From Holosporales bacterium (lineage in GTDB: Bacteria > Pseudomonadota > Alphaproteobacteria > BNTO01): 7,157 nt of DNA. The translations under genes and the position numbers were made by a program. Positions 5,550 to 7,157 of this stretch are shown piece by piece. The notes below the pieces were generated by a model. The model ran no database searches. It was given only the letters and a program-made list of their open reading frames with translations, and was not told the DNA's origin. The DNA lies in assembly GCA_031265645.1 (NCBI GenBank), contig JAISCJ010000035.1, positions 1 to 7,157 on the forward strand. Reading direction: 5' to 3'. Each line of letters opens with the position of its first letter. The first letter of the stretch is position 1.

Positions 5550-6185
5550 ATGCAGAATGTAGTACTCGCCTTAGGCATGTTTTTCCTATTACCTATGAGA
5601 AATGGGCAGTGTTCACATTCGGAGCTGTCTTCTGAGGAAGATAAATCTGTTGCAGTAGTTTCTCGCGCCCTATGTCCGATAAAGTTAAAACAAGATGAAA
5701 CGGAACGATTGAAAAAAAGAGCTAAGTTAAGAGCAAAGGGGAATAGACTGCAAGTAGAAGTGAAACCCGACATTGCTCTTGAGATAAATCAAGGGAAAGT
5801 ACAACTGATCCCACAGTCGCCTACACTTTTGCCAAAGGCAAGTCCTGTGGTGTTGGATGCACATGAAAAGGTGCCGGTTAATATCGAAGAAGACGCTTCT
5901 GTCGTTACTGTAACTAATGGTGATGTGGTCGTTTCGTGGGACGATATCGTCAAGGGATCTAGTAAAATAAAAATGAGCTCGTCAAAAATGTTGCCAGTTT
6001 GTCTTTGCTCTAATCTAGTAGATGCACTATGCCAAGAAAGACGAACCGTTAATCTTTTAGTAAAGTTTCAAGCTGCATGGAATAAGTGTAAAGAATCGGC
6101 GGTCTCAGAAGGAGTCTCTCGCGTGTTTTTCGTTTTATTTGGATCTGCTGAGGATGGTGACATAACATTTCAGTTTTCACGTTAG
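5550..6185 (+). CDS. Probable exported protein of unknown function (211 aa)
   Basis: I do not recognise this protein. Residues 1-20 contain a hydrophobic core (VVLALGMFFLLP) resembling a signal peptide, though its n-region lacks a basic residue. No lipobox is present before Cys21. Residues 45-65 are strongly charged and basic (TERLKKRAKLRAKGNR). Residues 66-130 alternate Val/Ile with polar residues, suggesting beta strands. Residues 148-211 contain a Cys-rich segment (CLCSNLVDALC), an amphipathic stretch, and end in hydrophobic strands (RVFFVLFGSA, ITFQFSR). The ATG at 5550 has a good AGAGG site at 5538-5542. The gene starts 68 nt after the protease stop with no hairpin in between, so co-transcription is likely. 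A weak internal promoter (TTGTAC at 5504, TTTATA at 5528) is possible. A role as partner, inhibitor or substrate of the protease is inferred only from position. Confidence 0.7.
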   Translation: MQNVVLALGMFFLLPMRNGQCSHSELSSEEDKSVAVVSRALCPIKLKQDETERLKKRAKLRAKGNRLQVEVKPDIALEINQGKVQLIPQSPTLLPKASPVVLDAHEKVPVNIEEDASVVTVTNGDVVVSWDDIVKGSSKIKMSSSKMLPVCLCSNLVDALCQERRTVNLLVKFQAAWNKCKESAVSEGVSRVFFVLFGSAEDGDITFQFSR

Positions 6186-6236
6186 TTATAAAAAACTTTG
6201 CCAAGCTTCATAATTAGGTAGTTGTGGGGTTTGTAT

Positions 6237-6262
6237 AAAAAAGCCGCCACAACGGGCGGCTT
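6237..6262 (-). terminator. Rho-independent terminator of the serine recombinase gene
   Basis: AAGCCGCC (6241-6248), the 6-nt loop ACAACG and GGCGGCTT (6255-6262) make an 8-bp perfect stem. On the minus strand it is followed by six T in all, a strong terminator for transcription arriving from the recombinase. On the plus strand the hairpin is followed by GTCTGGG after only two T, so it would be a weak stop for the 211-residue gene that ends at 6185. It is 165 nt from the recombinase stop because the 156-bp repeat element lies between. Confidence 0.75.
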
Positions 6263-6272
6263 GTCTGGGAAA

Positions 6273-6428
6273 GATTCAGTCATAAATTGAATTGCTAGCA
6301 GGAAACACGGAGCGGGTTCCCATTCAACGCGTTGAATGGGGTCCCGAGCGCAGAACCGCAGCGTACCTAGCGTACGTGAGGATTCGAGCACCGGATTGAC
6401 GAACTAGCAAACAATTTATGACTGAATC
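6273..6428. repeat. 156-bp structured inverted-repeat element
   Basis: The ends are a 17-bp perfect inverted repeat, GATTCAGTCATAAATTG at 6273-6289 and its complement at 6412-6428. After a 2/1-nt bulge a further 7 bp pair (TTGCTAG 6292-6298 with CTAGCAA 6404-6410). Inside lies a 22-bp perfect palindrome (6319-6340, half-site CCCATTCAACG), extendable to 34 bp with two mismatches (6313-6346), and a direct repeat GCGTAC-CTA-GCGTAC (6361-6375). The interior is richer in G+C than its surroundings. There is no coding capacity. The right end includes two bases of the recombinase stop codon. No clear target-site duplication is visible. It resembles a MITE-like or intergenic palindromic repeat. The part from about 6361 to 6410 gives me a vague impression of dispersed repeats in Rickettsiales genomes, which I cannot verify here. 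Confidence 0.65.
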
Positions 6429-7157
6429 ACACGTTTAGGAACTCGGCTTCCTGTAACTCCCAATCTTGTGAAGGACGGTGGTTTTTAAAGTCTTGTAAAC
6501 TCCATTGCGGGGATAGTTTTCCTAGCAATATTGCTTCCTTTATTTTGGGCGACAGGAACGCAAGATAAAATATCCGGCGTACATATTGTTCGTCTAAACC
6601 ATATGCTTCAGCAATTTCGTGGTAATTGTGATACATCCCATCTACCATTTCTTTAGCCCAAGTTTCAGCCTGCACAAGTGCCTTCAGCAAGACAGGATCT
6701 TCTTGATTTTCATCTTCATCTTTATATACAAACACCTGCGGCTTACTTTTTCGGTTATAAAAGGTCCCAGGAATCACAATTATCTCCTGAGTTTCAGGAG
6801 CCATACCAAGACCGTCTGGCGTGAGTTCGATTGTTATGCTTTGCCGCCCTAACCAAACCGTTTTTACAAAATCTTGAATTACTTTGTTTTGATCTGCTGG
6901 CGGCAATAAATCCCAAGCTTTATCCATATTTTGAAGCTTTTTGTAGGCTTCTTCAGGGGATGAACCTTCTGATAATTTTGCCCAAAGGCCACCTAAAATT
7001 TCCGGTTCTTTTAGGATTTTACGGACCTCTTTTATCACGATTCTATGAACAAGTTCGGCATCGATATTCGTATCCAATCCCTTGCAATTCAAGCCATTGT
7101 GCTTACTTAGGCACGTATAATACGTATATTTTCTAGGCCCCTTGGATGTATGACAGA
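6427..7157 (-). CDS. Large serine recombinase, C-terminal part (5' end beyond right edge)
   Basis: The frame is open from the stop codon at 6429-6427 to the window edge, so the start lies outside; internal TTG or other codons near 7092 are not the true start. From the edge inward it reads CHTSKGPRKYTYYTC followed by LNC. This is a recombinase zinc beta-ribbon typical of large serine recombinases, with Cys codons at 7155-7153, 7113-7111 and 7086-7084. Next comes the helical stretch LVHRIVIKEVRKILKEP, a beta-rich segment, and then a helix-turn-helix at 6538-6633 (EIAEAYGLDEQYVRRIFYL) followed by AFLSPKIKEAILLGK. This matches the C-terminal region of alphaproteobacterial resolvase-like recombinases, and the closing W-E-L-Q-x-x-x-F-L is also family-like, so the C-terminus appears intact. 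The N-terminal catalytic Ser domain is not in the window. Such enzymes integrate, excise or invert DNA; the target here is unknown. Confidence 0.85.
   Translation of the reverse strand, partial: CHTSKGPRKYTYYTCLSKHNGLNCKGLDTNIDAELVHRIVIKEVRKILKEPEILGGLWAKLSEGSSPEEAYKKLQNMDKAWDLLPPADQNKVIQDFVKTVWLGRQSITIELTPDGLGMAPETQEIIVIPGTFYNRKSKPQVFVYKDEDENQEDPVLLKALVQAETWAKEMVDGMYHNYHEIAEAYGLDEQYVRRIFYLAFLSPKIKEAILLGKLSPQWSLQDFKNHRPSQDWELQEAEFLNV

Noticed and set aside
5550..5620. Lipoprotein signal on the 211-residue protein (Cys21)
   Set aside because: The residues before the Cys (R-N-G-Q) do not fit a lipobox.
6182..6391. 69-codon minus-strand frame over the terminator and palindromic element
   Set aside because: It crosses a strong terminator and a structured repeat, and has no ribosome site or recognisable product.
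6375..6395. T-arm-like GGATTCGAGCACC, possibly a tRNA-derived attachment site
   Set aside because: The flanking bases do not form a T-stem and no other tRNA parts are present. It belongs to the structured repeat element.
1..7157. CRISPR array or classical insertion sequence with transposase
   Set aside because: No regularly spaced direct repeats and no transposase coding region are visible; the only recombination gene is the serine recombinase.

Overview
The window looks bacterial: intron-free genes, some with Shine-Dalgarno-like sites, and a phage/element-type recombinase. The most informative taxonomic hint is the right-edge gene. Its zinc ribbon, helix-turn-helix and C-terminal tail resemble large serine recombinases common in Alphaproteobacteria. 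Together with secreted BspA-like leucine-rich repeat (LRR) proteins, a secreted trypsin-like protease, A+T-rich DNA and a structured intergenic repeat, I infer an intracellular or protist-associated bacterium, possibly an alphaproteobacterial endosymbiont (Holosporales/Paracaedibacter or Rickettsiales-like). This placement is inference.

Left part (1-3236, minus strand): a tandem array of at least three paralogous secreted LRR genes, read right to left: a 445-residue copy (1800-3137), a 344-residue copy (596-1630), and a third copy of which only the first 94 codons lie in the window (1-284, running off the left edge). Each is preceded by the same promoter/leader cassette: a possible -10, 7 nt, a run of exactly nine T, then exactly 55 nt to the ATG. 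The cassette contains a conserved two-codon upstream frame (AUG-GGN-UAG).

Middle (3237-4095): about 860 bp with no gene I can support. It holds a cluster of five GGTCTC/GAGACC hexamers with an inverted repeat, and a hairpin with a U-tract that reads as a minus-strand terminator although no minus-strand gene lies upstream of it.

Right-centre (4096-6185, plus strand): two visibly more A+T-rich genes 68 nt apart, probably co-expressed. They encode a 461-residue secreted trypsin-like serine protease with a recognisable His/Asp/Ser triad, and a 211-residue probably exported protein of unknown function.

Right (6237-7157): a strong minus-strand terminator, then a 156-bp element bounded by 17-bp perfect inverted repeats with a 22-bp perfect palindrome inside. 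The element abuts, and overlaps by two bases, the stop codon of a large serine recombinase whose 5' part lies beyond the right edge. The recombinase terminator is separated from the gene by this element, which suggests insertion into the 3' untranslated region.

Taken together, the region looks like an accessory locus of exported, probably host-facing proteins (adhesin-like LRR array, protease plus companion) next to a recombination gene.
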